Assembly: GCA_024244645.1 (NCBI GenBank) | Contig: JAAEOH010000048.1 | Span: forward strand, 24,160-88,159 | Direction of reading: 5' to 3' | Origin: Hyphomicrobiales bacterium | Lineage (GTDB): Bacteria > Pseudomonadota > Alphaproteobacteria > Rhizobiales > Rhizobiaceae | DNA length: 64,000 nucleotides | In this document: in pieces, positions 9,137 through 17,533 of the stretch | Position numbering within the stretch: position 1 is the stretch's first letter | Layout: the number at the start of each line of letters is the position of its first letter | The notes under the pieces: generated by a model | Seen by the model: only the letters and a program-made list of their open reading frames with translations | Database searches by the model: none | What the model was told of the DNA's origin: nothing | Position numbers and translations under genes: made by a program

Positions 9137-10540
9137 TTAACGAACCGCAACCGGCAAGATCAGCGTCGCGCAAAGACCGCCAAGATCGCTGCGGCTGAGC
9201 GTGACGTTGCCTTTGTATTCGCCGACGATCTCCTTGATGATTGACAGCCCGAGACCGGTTCCCGGTTTGCTTTCATCAAGCCGCCGACCTCTTTTCATCG
9301 CTTCCGAGAGCTGATCGTCGGGCATTCCTGGACCATCGTCTTCAACGGATATGGACAGCATCCGCCGATCGTCACCTGTGCCGGCAGCCGGCGCAGTGGT
9401 GACCGCTTGGACGACACTGACGCGGACCGTTCCGGTTGCCCATTTCCCCGCGTTTTCCAGTAAGTTACCTAAGATTTCTTCTACGTCGTGCTGCTCCATC
9501 GCGATGTTCGGCACCGCATCCGAAACCGCCAGTTGAAATTCGGTGTCAGGGTTCAGCCGTTCCATTACCCGCAAAAGACGCTGCAGGGTTTTGCGCGTAT
9601 CAGTGCGCACGAGAACGGAGTTCTGCTGGGCTGCAATACGCGCCCGGTCGAGGTAATGCTGGACCTGGTTCTGCATCGCCGTTGCCTGCTCGTTGACGAG
9701 GCGCGCCTGTTCCGGCTCCATGGCGCGGCTCTCGTTGAGCAGCACCGCAATCGGCGTCTTAAGCGAGTGGGCAAGGTTGCCCACTTGCATGCGGGCACGC
9801 TCGATAATGCGCCGGTTGTTGTCTATCAGGGCGTTGACCTCACCGGTCAGCGGAGCGATTTCACGCGGAAAACTGCCATCAAGTGATTCGGTCTTGCCGG
9901 CTCTGATTTCCTCCAGCGAACGGCGGATGCTGTCGAGCGGGCGCAGACCGAACAAAATAGCAATGGCATTGACGAGAAGACTGCCAATGCCAAACACCAC
10001 CAAAAACAGCATCAGTTGGCGTGAAAATGCGGATACATCGTCATCAAGCGCATCCATGTTTCCGGTCACGCGGAACCGGGCAATTTCGCCGTTATCACCG
10101 AGCAGAACCTCGGTTTCGGCAATCATCAGTTCCTGCCCGGTGCTGTCGCTCGACCGGTAAATCCGCTCGTAGCGCTCGTTGAAAGGTGCGATCTGGGTGC
10201 TAACCGCATCGACCGTGCGGTCTCCGAGCGATACCGAGGCAATGCCGTCGGACGGTCCGTTTCCGATGATATTGACGATCCAGTACCAGCCGCTTCCGGG
10301 CTGGCTGAAGCGCAGATCGCCGAGTTGTGGCGCACCTTCGACCTTGCCGTCAGGGGTGAGAGAAACGGAATTAATCACATTGTAGAGCTGGGCGCGCAGC
10401 AGATCACGAAAACCGCGTTCGGCGCCATTGCGATAGAGTGTGAGGATCAGAAAACCAATGACAAAGAGCGCAATGACGGCCCAAACCGATGCAATCGTCA
10501 AAACCCGCGCAGCAAGAGAGCGGGGTTTATGAGAGCGCAT
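9137..10540 (-). CDS. feuQ: FeuQ-like sensor histidine kinase
   Basis: Two membrane helices (about residues 14-38 and 170-190 of the trimmed protein) flank a periplasmic sensor domain, followed by a HAMP-like region, the H-box NLAHSLKTPIAVLLNES with the phospho-accepting His, the N-box EEILGNLLENAGKW and glycine boxes DDGPGMP and GTGLGLSII. The track ORF begins at an upstream TTG, but those 16 codons lie inside a repeat element; the ATG of MRSHKPRSL is the better start, giving 467 aa. Gene order with feuP, a FeuN-like gene and ccm genes matches the Sinorhizobium osmosensory FeuNPQ system (established for that genus). The first three codons (ATG CGC TCT) are themselves the terminal bases of repeat copy B. 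Confidence 0.85.
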   Translation of the reverse strand: MRSHKPRSLAARVLTIASVWAVIALFVIGFLILTLYRNGAERGFRDLLRAQLYNVINSVSLTPDGKVEGAPQLGDLRFSQPGSGWYWIVNIIGNGPSDGIASVSLGDRTVDAVSTQIAPFNERYERIYRSSDSTGQELMIAETEVLLGDNGEIARFRVTGNMDALDDDVSAFSRQLMLFLVVFGIGSLLVNAIAILFGLRPLDSIRRSLEEIRAGKTESLDGSFPREIAPLTGEVNALIDNNRRIIERARMQVGNLAHSLKTPIAVLLNESRAMEPEQARLVNEQATAMQNQVQHYLDRARIAAQQNSVLVRTDTRKTLQRLLRVMERLNPDTEFQLAVSDAVPNIAMEQHDVEEILGNLLENAGKWATGTVRVSVVQAVTTAPAAGTGDDRRMLSISVEDDGPGMPDDQLSEAMKRGRRLDESKPGTGLGLSIIKEIVGEYKGNVTLSRSDLGGLCATLILPVAVR

Positions 10541-10831
10541 CTTGGCCAAATGAAAGCCTTTGACCGCGGCGATTTTGGTCGCTGACAAGGCGGGTTGCGC
10601 GCCGTGGTATCATTCCACCACAAGTGCAAGCTAACGCAGTCAGAGGGCAAAATCGCCCGGCCCGATCAACTTTGAATATCAACAATATCGTCCTTTCAGG
10701 GTGGCGGACAATCGGTCCATCGGCGTCGTTGCGCAGCTTGCACGATGCACCACATCGCGCTGCGCGACGCGCTTAGCCGAGTGAACCGATTTTCCGCCAT
10801 CAAATGCTCTCATTTGGCCAAGATGCGCTCT
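10532..10831. repeat. Inverted-repeat element, full copy B, between feuP and feuQ
   Basis: A 300-bp element with near-perfect terminal inverted repeats: the left end and the reverse complement of the right end both read AGAGCGCATCTTGGCCAAAT. The interior matches copy A at 4.2 kb (same GGGCAAAATCGCCCGG and GAACCGATT blocks), with about 30 extra bases in the middle (ATCAACTTTGAATATCAACA). The outermost 20 bases differ from copy A although the interior is conserved. It fills the whole feuP-feuQ gap and reaches into the first codons of feuQ. Confidence 0.88.
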
Positions 10832-10836
10832 AGCCG

Positions 10837-11508
10837 CTAGCTTCCATCGCCGGGAGCCTGAATGCGATATCCAAGCCCGCGTATCGTTTCGATCATGTCG
10901 ACACCGATTTTCTTGCGCAATCGTCCGACAAACACCTCGATCGTATTGGAATCGCGATCAAAATCCTGATCGTACATATGCTCGACCAGTTCCGTGCGCG
11001 AGACGACCTCGCCCTTGTGATGCAACAGGTAAGAAAGCAGCCGGAATTCGTGCGAAGTCAGTTTGAGCGTGGTTCCGTTGACGGTTGCCTTGGCACCGCG
11101 TGTGTCGAGCCGCACCGGTCCGCAGACGATTTCGGATGAGGCATGACCGGCAGCACGGCGGATAAGCGCACGGACACGTGCCAGCACTTCTTCGACATGA
11201 AACGGCTTTGCGACATAGTCGTCTGCGCCGGCATCGATGCCCGCCACCTTGTCACTCCAACGATCGCGCGCGGTGAGAATCAGCACCGGCATCGCCTTTC
11301 CGGCGGCGCGCCATTCTTCAAGCACCGTAATGCCGTCCATTTCGGGAAGGCCGATATCGAGAATGACAGCGTCATAGGGTTCCGTATCACCGAGAAAATG
11401 GCCCTCGGAGCCGTCAAAAGCCTTGTCGACCACATATCCGGCTTCTTCCAGAGCTTCGCAAAGCTGACGGTTAAGGTCCTGGTCATCCTCGACAACAAGT
11501 AGTCGCAT
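10837..11508 (-). CDS. feuP: FeuP-like OmpR-family response regulator
   Basis: 223-residue regulator. Receiver domain: acidic pair in LLVVEDDQDL, phospho-acceptor Asp in YDAVILDIGLPEMDG, Lys in YVAKPFHVEEVLARV. The C-terminal winged helix contains LTSHEFRLLSYLLHH, YDQDFDRDSNTIEVFVGRLRKKIG and ETIRGLGYR, typical of the PhoP subgroup. In Sinorhizobium FeuP activates cyclic glucan export genes in response to low osmolarity; the same role here is inferred from synteny with feuQ, the FeuN-like gene and ccm. About 5 bases separate its stop from repeat copy B. Confidence 0.9.
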   Translation of the reverse strand: MRLLVVEDDQDLNRQLCEALEEAGYVVDKAFDGSEGHFLGDTEPYDAVILDIGLPEMDGITVLEEWRAAGKAMPVLILTARDRWSDKVAGIDAGADDYVAKPFHVEEVLARVRALIRRAAGHASSEIVCGPVRLDTRGAKATVNGTTLKLTSHEFRLLSYLLHHKGEVVSRTELVEHMYDQDFDRDSNTIEVFVGRLRKKIGVDMIETIRGLGYRIQAPGDGS

Positions 11509-11535
11509 CGGCTCTTGCCCCGTTTTCCTGGTGCC

Positions 11536-11790
11536 TTAAGGCCTGGCGTTGACGGTCATCTTACGCCGCCTTTTACCATTATTGTCATTGGCAAGCACGG
11601 TGATCTTGCAGATATCCTGGCCGCCATTCTTGGCGACCTTGACCGACAGAAGCTGACCGTTCGTCTGGTTGAGGACACGCTGGACGGCTGCCGAACAGTC
11701 AGCGGACTGCGCAGAGGCATCAACGGCTTCCAGCGCCAAAAAAGGCACAGCCATGATCGCAACCAGCAATATTCTTCTGCAACTGCTCAT
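11536..11790 (-). CDS. feuN: Small periplasmic protein, FeuN-like
   Basis: 84 residues with a signal peptide (hydrophobic core about 7-20, likely cleavage after ASA at 27) and a compact PepSY-like remainder containing two cysteines (DCSAAV and DICKITV). A strong ribosome site (GAGGA) lies about 4 bases before the ATG. It is the first gene upstream of feuP on the same strand. In Sinorhizobium a small periplasmic protein, FeuN, encoded at this position restrains FeuQ signalling; size, export and position match, but I cannot test sequence similarity here, so the name is an inference from synteny. Confidence 0.72.
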   Translation of the reverse strand: MSSCRRILLVAIMAVPFLALEAVDASAQSADCSAAVQRVLNQTNGQLLSVKVAKNGGQDICKITVLANDNNGKRRRKMTVNARP

Positions 11791-12068
11791 TTTGTCCTCA
11801 ATACCGGCTCAACCAAGCCATTGCCTGCAGCAAGATCGGAAATTCCGACACAACATATATTTGGCCAACCCTGTTCGTCCATGGGGCGAAGCAACTGATT
11901 TGCCTTGTCGTTAATCTCTACACGAATGATGCTGAACTAAAAATGAACGGAGAATGAGGGTATTGTTCAGAAACCGCGTTAAATTTCCCGTTGCAGGGCC
12001 ATAATGCGAAACTATTCACAGGGCGCCATTGATTTCGGAGTTTTGGATCAACATCAGGCACCGAAATA

Positions 12069-12647
12069 TTGACCGGTTTGCGGTCTTTAAAAGCTTTATT
12101 GGAACGCGCTGTGAGGTTTGCGATTGCGTTGATTGTGATGCTGACAACGGGTTTGCCGGCTGCCATTGCCCGGGCCGATGATGCGTCAGAAATTGATGCC
12201 TATATCAGCCAAGTGCCAACAGCACGTTTGGTAGCTGAATCTGGAGAACAACAGTCTCGCATTGGCACGTTCTGCTGGACCCGGAGAAAATATTTGATCA
12301 CCTCAGAAGGAGTATGTGTTGATGCCAGCGGCCTGGTCACATCATCTGAACCACTTGATCCAGAGCCTTCTGAGACCATTCAAATCGATCTACCGAAAGG
12401 TCTGGGGCGTGCTGATGTCAAGGTGTGCTGGATACATCACCCGACAGAGCAATTGGATGGTGTTGGCGACTCCCGCTTGATTTGGACGCAGCCACTGACA
12501 GATTGCCAGATAATCACGGGCATCAAGCAACTGACGGTTACATCACCAAAGCAACCGGGTTTGCACGCAATGAGCATGTTTGCTGTCTTTATCAACAGGC
12601 GAGATGCCGTTCACGGATTTCTGCTATTGGTTGAAAACCAGGATTGA
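12069..12647 (+). CDS. Exported hypothetical protein
   Basis: 192-residue ORF with a clear signal peptide (hydrophobic core about 15-30, likely cleavage after ARA at 36) and four cysteines in the mature part, in pairs GTFCWTRR/GVCVDAS and KVCWIHH/LTDCQII, suggesting disulphide bonds in the periplasm. The listed start is TTG; another TTG nine bases on would also keep the signal, so the first residue is uncertain. I do not recognise the family. It stands alone, divergent from the feu operon and next to the decayed island, with lower GC than the ccm genes. Confidence 0.6.
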   Translation: MTGLRSLKALLERAVRFAIALIVMLTTGLPAAIARADDASEIDAYISQVPTARLVAESGEQQSRIGTFCWTRRKYLITSEGVCVDASGLVTSSEPLDPEPSETIQIDLPKGLGRADVKVCWIHHPTEQLDGVGDSRLIWTQPLTDCQIITGIKQLTVTSPKQPGLHAMSMFAVFINRRDAVHGFLLLVENQD

Positions 12648-12671
12648 TCCGCAAGTTGCCGTTTTGTGACG

Positions 12672-12870
12672 CCCCCACTCATCCGCCGTTTCAAACGACC
12701 ATTTGACGATGTGGCGCTCGTAGTCCTCGGGCTCCATACCGGCTTCCGGAACGGCGCGGCAGCTCATGGCAACACGGGCCGCGCATCCGTGTCAGGTTCG
12801 CCTGATACAAGGTGATGCCAGCAGCAGAGGTCCTTGCTCTCGGCTTCAGGATTCGGAGCCCAGCACCGCC
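12672..12870 (-). pseudogene. Degenerate copy of the 3' end of the YcgN-family gene
   Basis: This stretch aligns by eye with the 3' end of the intact YcgN-family gene 1.3 kb away: both share GACGATGTGGCG, TCCTCGGG, CCGGCTTC, CAGGTGATGCCA and AGAGGTCC in the same order and orientation, at roughly 70% identity with indels. No open reading frame survives across it. It therefore represents a decayed duplicate, or a foreign version, of about the last 55 codons, separated from the intact gene by the broken SGNH gene. Confidence 0.75.
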
Positions 12871-12877
12871 CCACAAT

Positions 12878-13966
12878 TCACTGGCCGAAGCACTCCATAT
12901 AGGCATTGCGTATTGTGGTGTATCCGAGTGCGTTGGGATGATCCCAGTCCATTGGACCGTGTAAGGCGCGCCGCCGGCCGCTGTCTGTCGCATCGCTTGC
13001 GTCGCGTCACAGAATCGGCAAACACCGGTCGCTTCGCAATGATCCCCCAATTCTTCGCGAATTCTGGCACTTCTCTTCAAATTGAAAGCACTGGTGGTTT
13101 TGACAAAGTCCAAACCCTTTAGACGACGTTGCAATCAGCTCATCCTCGAAATCATATGTGCTGGCGGGAGACAGCACACACAAAACTCTCATATCCGCGT
13201 TTGGAAAGTCGCTCGACAGTCTTTTTATTATATCTGAGGCGATGGCCAGCGATTGTGAAAACTCCTCCTCGGTCAACTCAACCGCGGCGCTTTGCAGATC
13301 TATCCCGATCTCCAACCCCGTTGTCGTGATATTTTGGGGCTCAAGCGCATCAAAATCTTCTTTTGGCTGTTCTTGCTGTCTGAAGATCTCATGACCCATT
13401 CCCCGTATGAGGTACCTTAGAGGCATGAATATTTTTCATATTCTGCTCCAATTTAGGTCAGGATCATCTTTTAACTTTCGGCTTTCATTTATATTATCGT
13501 CTAAATCGTTCCCTTCATAGAAGATAAATACTAGTTCATCGACTTTTTCTTTATCAAATTCCAGATATGTTATCTTACTCAACAAAGGTAGACAGTTGTT
13601 ACTATCGTTGTAAGCTGAGATATTTCCGTATCCGCTCTTTCCGGCAATCAAATATGCCTCACCGGCCTTGTCCAGTTTCTTGATCAATCCGTAGTTTGGA
13701 GTATTTGCAAGAAACTCGTCGCCGATCCCTTCTGCAGGGGAGTCGCCGACGACCAAAACACTTTTACCGGCACTCGAAAAGTTACTCGCATCATCCTGAT
13801 ATAGTGAACGATAACAGGGATCTAACATTTCAACTATTTTGGGCCCAACATGCGGAACAAGCAAGGGCGAGAAGTAGACCATCAAGATATTTACCAACGC
13901 CAAAAGGCAAAAAGTAATTGCAGTTATCCAGAACAGGTCTTTAATCCAGCTCAAAATTTTCTGCAT
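12878..13966 (-). pseudogene. Disrupted SGNH/GDSL-family hydrolase
   Basis: The reading frame begins MQKILSWIKDLFW (signal anchor about 10-30) and carries SGNH block I (VVGDSPAEGIGD), the Gly block (GKSGYGN) and the Asn block (FYEGNDLDD). After NWSRI an in-frame TGA interrupts it, but the same frame continues for about 100 codons (KIFMPLRYLIRGMGHE, then RVLCVLSPASTYDF). A frame change near 13.1 kb is needed to reach SARIREELGDHCE, and a second to reach the terminal catalytic block MDWDHPNALGYTTIRNAYMECFGQ. So there is one nonsense codon and at least two frameshifts. The 5' half is clearly AT-richer than the neighbouring genes. SGNH proteins of this type often deacetylate or acetylate surface glycans; substrate unknown. 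Confidence 0.8.
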
Positions 13967-14018
13967 GCTTGCCTCCAGGGGCGCGATCCTTTTGATCCTT
14001 GAAAAGAATGAAATTGCC

Positions 14019-14477
14019 TCACTCGTCCACGGTCTCGAACGGCCATTCGACGATGTGGCGTTCATAATCCTCGGGTTCCATCCCGGCTTCGGCGACGGTG
14101 CGGCCGCGCACGGAAACGCCAGCCAGATGGACCGTATCGGGATCGCCCGAGACCAGGTGATGCCACCAATAGAGGTCCCTGCCCTCGGCAATCAGCCGAT
14201 AACCGCAGGTCGGCGGCAGCCAGGTCAGCTCATGCACCGATTTCGGCGTCAGGTTGATGCATTCGGGCACTTCGGCCTGACGCTGGTCATAATCCCTGCA
14301 GCGGCAGGTTTCGGAATTGAGCAGCTTGCAGGCGACATTGGTCCAGGCGATCTCTCCGGTGTCCCAATCCTCAAGCTTGTTCAGGCAGCAGCGGCCACAT
14401 CCATCGCACAGGCTTTCCCACTGATCGTCCGACATTTCCTCGAGCGCCGTCGTTTTCCAGGATGGATCGGTGGTCAT
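14019..14477 (-). CDS. YcgN-family cysteine cluster protein (UPF0260)
   Basis: 152-residue protein with the metal-binding cysteine cluster [14 protein letters not shown] near the N-terminus and further Cys in [18 protein letters not shown], typical of the YcgN/YkgJ family thought to bind zinc or iron. The start at MTTDPSW is preferred over the Met four codons earlier because GGGAG lies 6 bases before it. Biochemical role is unknown. Divergent from the penicillin-binding protein gene. Its 3' end is partially duplicated on the far side of the broken SGNH gene. Confidence 0.88.
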   Translation of the reverse strand: MTTDPSWKTTALEEMSDDQWESLCDGCGRCCLNKLEDWDTGEIAWTNVACKLLNSETCRCRDYDQRQAEVPECINLTPKSVHELTWLPPTCGYRLIAEGRDLYWWHHLVSGDPDTVHLAGVSVRGRTVAEAGMEPEDYERHIVEWPFETVDE

Positions 14478-14648
14478 GCACGCTCCCATGGACGGCTCGC
14501 GGCGGTAACGATATCGCTCACTTTTTAATGCACCCCCTTGTCCTATTGCTCTAATATAGGCAGAACTTAACGGCGCGGTGGAAAACCCGATCGGTTCGAG
14601 GCGTTTTGGACGGCGCGGATCGGGCAGTCAAGAGACAGGAATCGGAAG

Positions 14649-16811
14649 GTGCAAGACCCCTTCAGTCAGGATCAAAGACCCAGAAAGCGGCGGCACCTGT
14701 TTCTGCGTCTGGATTCCTGGATCGATTCGACCCTTTGGTCGGCTGGGTTCAGCCTCGGCGACAAGTGGGAAGACCTCAATATTTTCTTCCGCCGGTTTAC
14801 CGTCAAAGGCTACAAACGCGCCTTTTTCGAAGTGACCGGGGAAGCCATGACACTAGGCACCGCGGGCTTTGTACTGATGTTGGCGCTTGCCCTGCCCGCG
14901 TTCGACGAGACCTACGGCAACTGGCGCCAACAGGACGATTTCGCCGTTGCTTTCCTTGACCGCTACGGAAACGAGATCGGCCACCGCGGCATCATCCGCG
15001 AAGACTCCGTGCCGGTCGACGAACTTCCGGACCATCTGATCAAATCGGTCCTGGCAACGGAAGACCGGCGCTTTTTCGAGCATTTCGGCATCGACATTTT
15101 CGGCCTTGCCAGGGCAATGACCGAAAATGTTCGCGCCAATTCGGTTGTGCAGGGCGGCTCGACCATCACCCAGCAATTGGCCAAAAACCTGTTTTTGACC
15201 AATGAGAAAACCATTCAACGCAAGATCAAGGAGGCGTTTCTGGCGCTTTGGCTGGAAGCGAATCTTCCCAAGAAGGAAATTCTGCGACTTTATCTCGACC
15301 GTGCCTATATGGGCGGCGGCGCCTTCGGCATTGCGGCGGCAGCGCAATTTTATTTCGGCAAGGATGTCACCGACGTGACGCTGGCCGAATCAGCCATGCT
15401 TGCGGGCCTTTTCAAGGCACCGGCACGCTATGCGCCGCACATCAACCTGCCGGCGGCGCGTGGACGGGCCAATGAAGTTCTGACCAATCTCGTCCAGGGC
15501 AAACTCATGACCGAGGGTCAGGTTATCGGCGCGCGGCGCAATCCGGCCGATGTTGTCGACCGTGGCGACCGGGAAACGCCGGACTATTTCCTCGACTGGG
15601 CGTTTGAAGAGGTCAAACGCATAGCGGTGAGATATCCGGAGCACTCGCTGATTGTGCGCACAACAATCGATACCAGCCTGCAGGCAGCAGCCGAAGAAGC
15701 GCTCGAAGCAGGTCTGCGTCAGTACACAAAGCGCTACCAGGTGCAACAGGGCGCCATCGTGCTGCTTGAAAACGGCGGCGCCGTACGGGCCATGGTCGGC
15801 GGCCGCGACTATGGCGAAAGCCAGTTCAACCGGGCAACGAACGCGCTTCGCCAGCCCGGATCATCGTTCAAGGTATTTGTCTATACCACCGCCATGGAAA
15901 ACGGATTTACGCCGGAGACGATGATACGGGACGGGCCGATTACCTGGCATGGCTGGTCGCCAAGAAACTACGGTCGCGGCTATGCGGGACGAGTCAATCT
16001 GGAACGCGCCCTGGTGAAATCGATCAATACGGTGCCGGTACGGCTTGCCCGCGATCATCTTGGCACGAAAAAAATAGCGGAGATGGCCAGGCGGCTGGGC
16101 GTCGAGTCACCCGTTAGCGAATTCAAGACCATGCCGCTTGGCACATCCGAGGTCACCGTTCTGGACCAGGCAACAGCCTATTCGGTGTTTCCGTCGGGCG
16201 GGCTGGAATCAAATCGCCATGGCATCACGCAAATCATGAACTATGCCGGCAAGGTTCTGTACGATCATCGCCGTGACTCTCCGGAACGCAAGCGGATACT
16301 CAGCGAAGAAACCGTGCGGTCCATGAACTCGATCCTGACGCAGATTCCCGAATGGGGAACAGGCCGGCGGGCAAAACTGGAGGGCATCAAGACCGGCGGG
16401 AAAACCGGAACAACGCAGGCTTATCGCGACGGATGGTTCGTCGGCTTCACCGGCAACTACACCGCGGCAGTTTGGTTCGGCAATGACGACTTCAGCCGTA
16501 CGGCGCGCATGACCGGCGGCTCGCTTCCCGCCATGACGTTCAAACAACTTATGAGCTATGCGCACCAAGGCGTTGAAATAAGACCGATTCCTGGCCTTGA
16601 TGCCCCGGAAGAAGACAGCACCGCCGGCGACACCCTTGTTTCCCGCTCCGAGCTGGTTGATGAAAGCGGTGCACCCATAATAAGGCCGCGTGTCCTTTCC
16701 AAGGAAGCCACGCGATTGCTGCGCGAACTGGCGGCGGCCTTCAGCACGGCACCGCCGGTCGACAGCCAGAAAGAACAATCAATCGCGCTGAAACCGACAA
16801 CCACAGAGTAG
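14649..16811 (+). CDS. Class A penicillin-binding protein (PBP1A family)
   Basis: Bifunctional peptidoglycan synthase of 720 residues. After a cytoplasmic tail and one membrane helix (about 68-84), the glycosyltransferase domain (GT51) shows ATEDRRFFEHFGID with catalytic Glu138 and QGGSTITQQLAKN. The transpeptidase domain holds the three penicillin-binding motifs: SSFK (Ser405 nucleophile, Lys408), SIN (458-460) and KTGT (585-588). The start is GTG, with GGAAT shortly upstream; no better ATG precedes the membrane helix. Monocistronic by appearance, divergent from the YcgN-family gene. Confidence 0.95.
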   Translation: MQDPFSQDQRPRKRRHLFLRLDSWIDSTLWSAGFSLGDKWEDLNIFFRRFTVKGYKRAFFEVTGEAMTLGTAGFVLMLALALPAFDETYGNWRQQDDFAVAFLDRYGNEIGHRGIIREDSVPVDELPDHLIKSVLATEDRRFFEHFGIDIFGLARAMTENVRANSVVQGGSTITQQLAKNLFLTNEKTIQRKIKEAFLALWLEANLPKKEILRLYLDRAYMGGGAFGIAAAAQFYFGKDVTDVTLAESAMLAGLFKAPARYAPHINLPAARGRANEVLTNLVQGKLMTEGQVIGARRNPADVVDRGDRETPDYFLDWAFEEVKRIAVRYPEHSLIVRTTIDTSLQAAAEEALEAGLRQYTKRYQVQQGAIVLLENGGAVRAMVGGRDYGESQFNRATNALRQPGSSFKVFVYTTAMENGFTPETMIRDGPITWHGWSPRNYGRGYAGRVNLERALVKSINTVPVRLARDHLGTKKIAEMARRLGVESPVSEFKTMPLGTSEVTVLDQATAYSVFPSGGLESNRHGITQIMNYAGKVLYDHRRDSPERKRILSEETVRSMNSILTQIPEWGTGRRAKLEGIKTGGKTGTTQAYRDGWFVGFTGNYTAAVWFGNDDFSRTARMTGGSLPAMTFKQLMSYAHQGVEIRPIPGLDAPEEDSTAGDTLVSRSELVDESGAPIIRPRVLSKEATRLLRELAAAFSTAPPVDSQKEQSIALKPTTTE

Positions 16812-16890
16812 TGTCAGCCCTCAATTGCGGATTGGCGAATTTGGCGGGTGCCTGTTATGTGTGACGAACGGCAGCACATGGGCTATCGGT

Positions 16891-16928
16891 CCGGTCAAAT
16901 GATGCCGTGTAAACGAGAAGCGCTCTAG
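16891..16928 (-). repeat. Solitary half-element (repeat family), upstream of the DUF1214 gene
   Basis: Read on the minus strand: TAGAGCGCTTCTCGTTTACA then CGGCATCATTTGACCGG. This resembles one arm of the repeat family (AGAGCGC end, ATTTGA about 20 bases inward) without an inverted partner nearby. It sits about 14 bases before the presumed TTG start of the DUF1214 gene. Confidence 0.6.
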
Positions 16929-16942
16929 AGGTCAACACCCCA

Positions 16943-17533
16943 TTGTTTCGCGTTCCTGCAACCATAGCGGCCATTTTTCTATTGGCTTTTGGCGGCGCCA
17001 TGCTGACGGCGGTCTATGCACTGAAGGTGACCATCGGTTTTGGGTCCATAGACATTGGCCCCTGGGCGGCGTTTCCGCTGGCCCAGACGGAACAGGCAGA
17101 TCCCTACGCCAAGGCACATCGGGCTCGGGCCGGCCGGTTGCTGCTTGGAGATGCGGAAGGACTGGTCTTTGTCGCCAGCGTTGACACCGCAGGTTCACGA
17201 CTTATCGGCAATTGCGACTATACCGTTTCCGGTCAAACCCCGCCTGCCCGCTTCTGGACGCTGCACATAACGGACACCAACGACACGCTACTGCCGGTCG
17301 AAACGTCCTTTCCCGCGGCATTCCACTCCCAGAACGTCCTCAGGGCACAGAAAGGCGAATTTGCGATTGCCGTCGGCAAACAGCCAAAACCCGGAAACTG
17401 GCTCGCGACGGGCAATACGTCCTCTGCGTTCAAACTTGTCCTGACATTGTTTGATACACCGACCGCGGGCAGTTCACGATTGATTGAGCTGCAAATGCCC
17501 GAGATCGTGCGCGGGGAGTGTCACAATGAGTAG
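16943..17533 (+). CDS. DUF1214 domain-containing exported protein
   Basis: 196 residues beginning with an uncleaved or cleavable hydrophobic segment (about 6-28) and a DUF1214-like beta-rich body: DPYAKAHRARAGRLLLG, YTVSGQTPPARFWTLHITD and NWLATGNTSSAFKLVLTLFDTP. The start in this frame is TTG directly after a half-repeat element; the next Met is at residue 19 inside the hydrophobic stretch, so the true start may have been altered by the repeat. It overlaps the following DUF1254 gene by 8 bases. DUF1214 and DUF1254 commonly occur together in envelope proteins of unknown function. Confidence 0.8.
   Translation: MFRVPATIAAIFLLAFGGAMLTAVYALKVTIGFGSIDIGPWAAFPLAQTEQADPYAKAHRARAGRLLLGDAEGLVFVASVDTAGSRLIGNCDYTVSGQTPPARFWTLHITDTNDTLLPVETSFPAAFHSQNVLRAQKGEFAIAVGKQPKPGNWLATGNTSSAFKLVLTLFDTPTAGSSRLIELQMPEIVRGECHNE

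Noticed and set aside
12691-13134. 147-codon minus-strand ORF as an independent gene
   Set aside because: It is one of the shifted frames of the broken SGNH gene joined to the degenerate ycgN tail.
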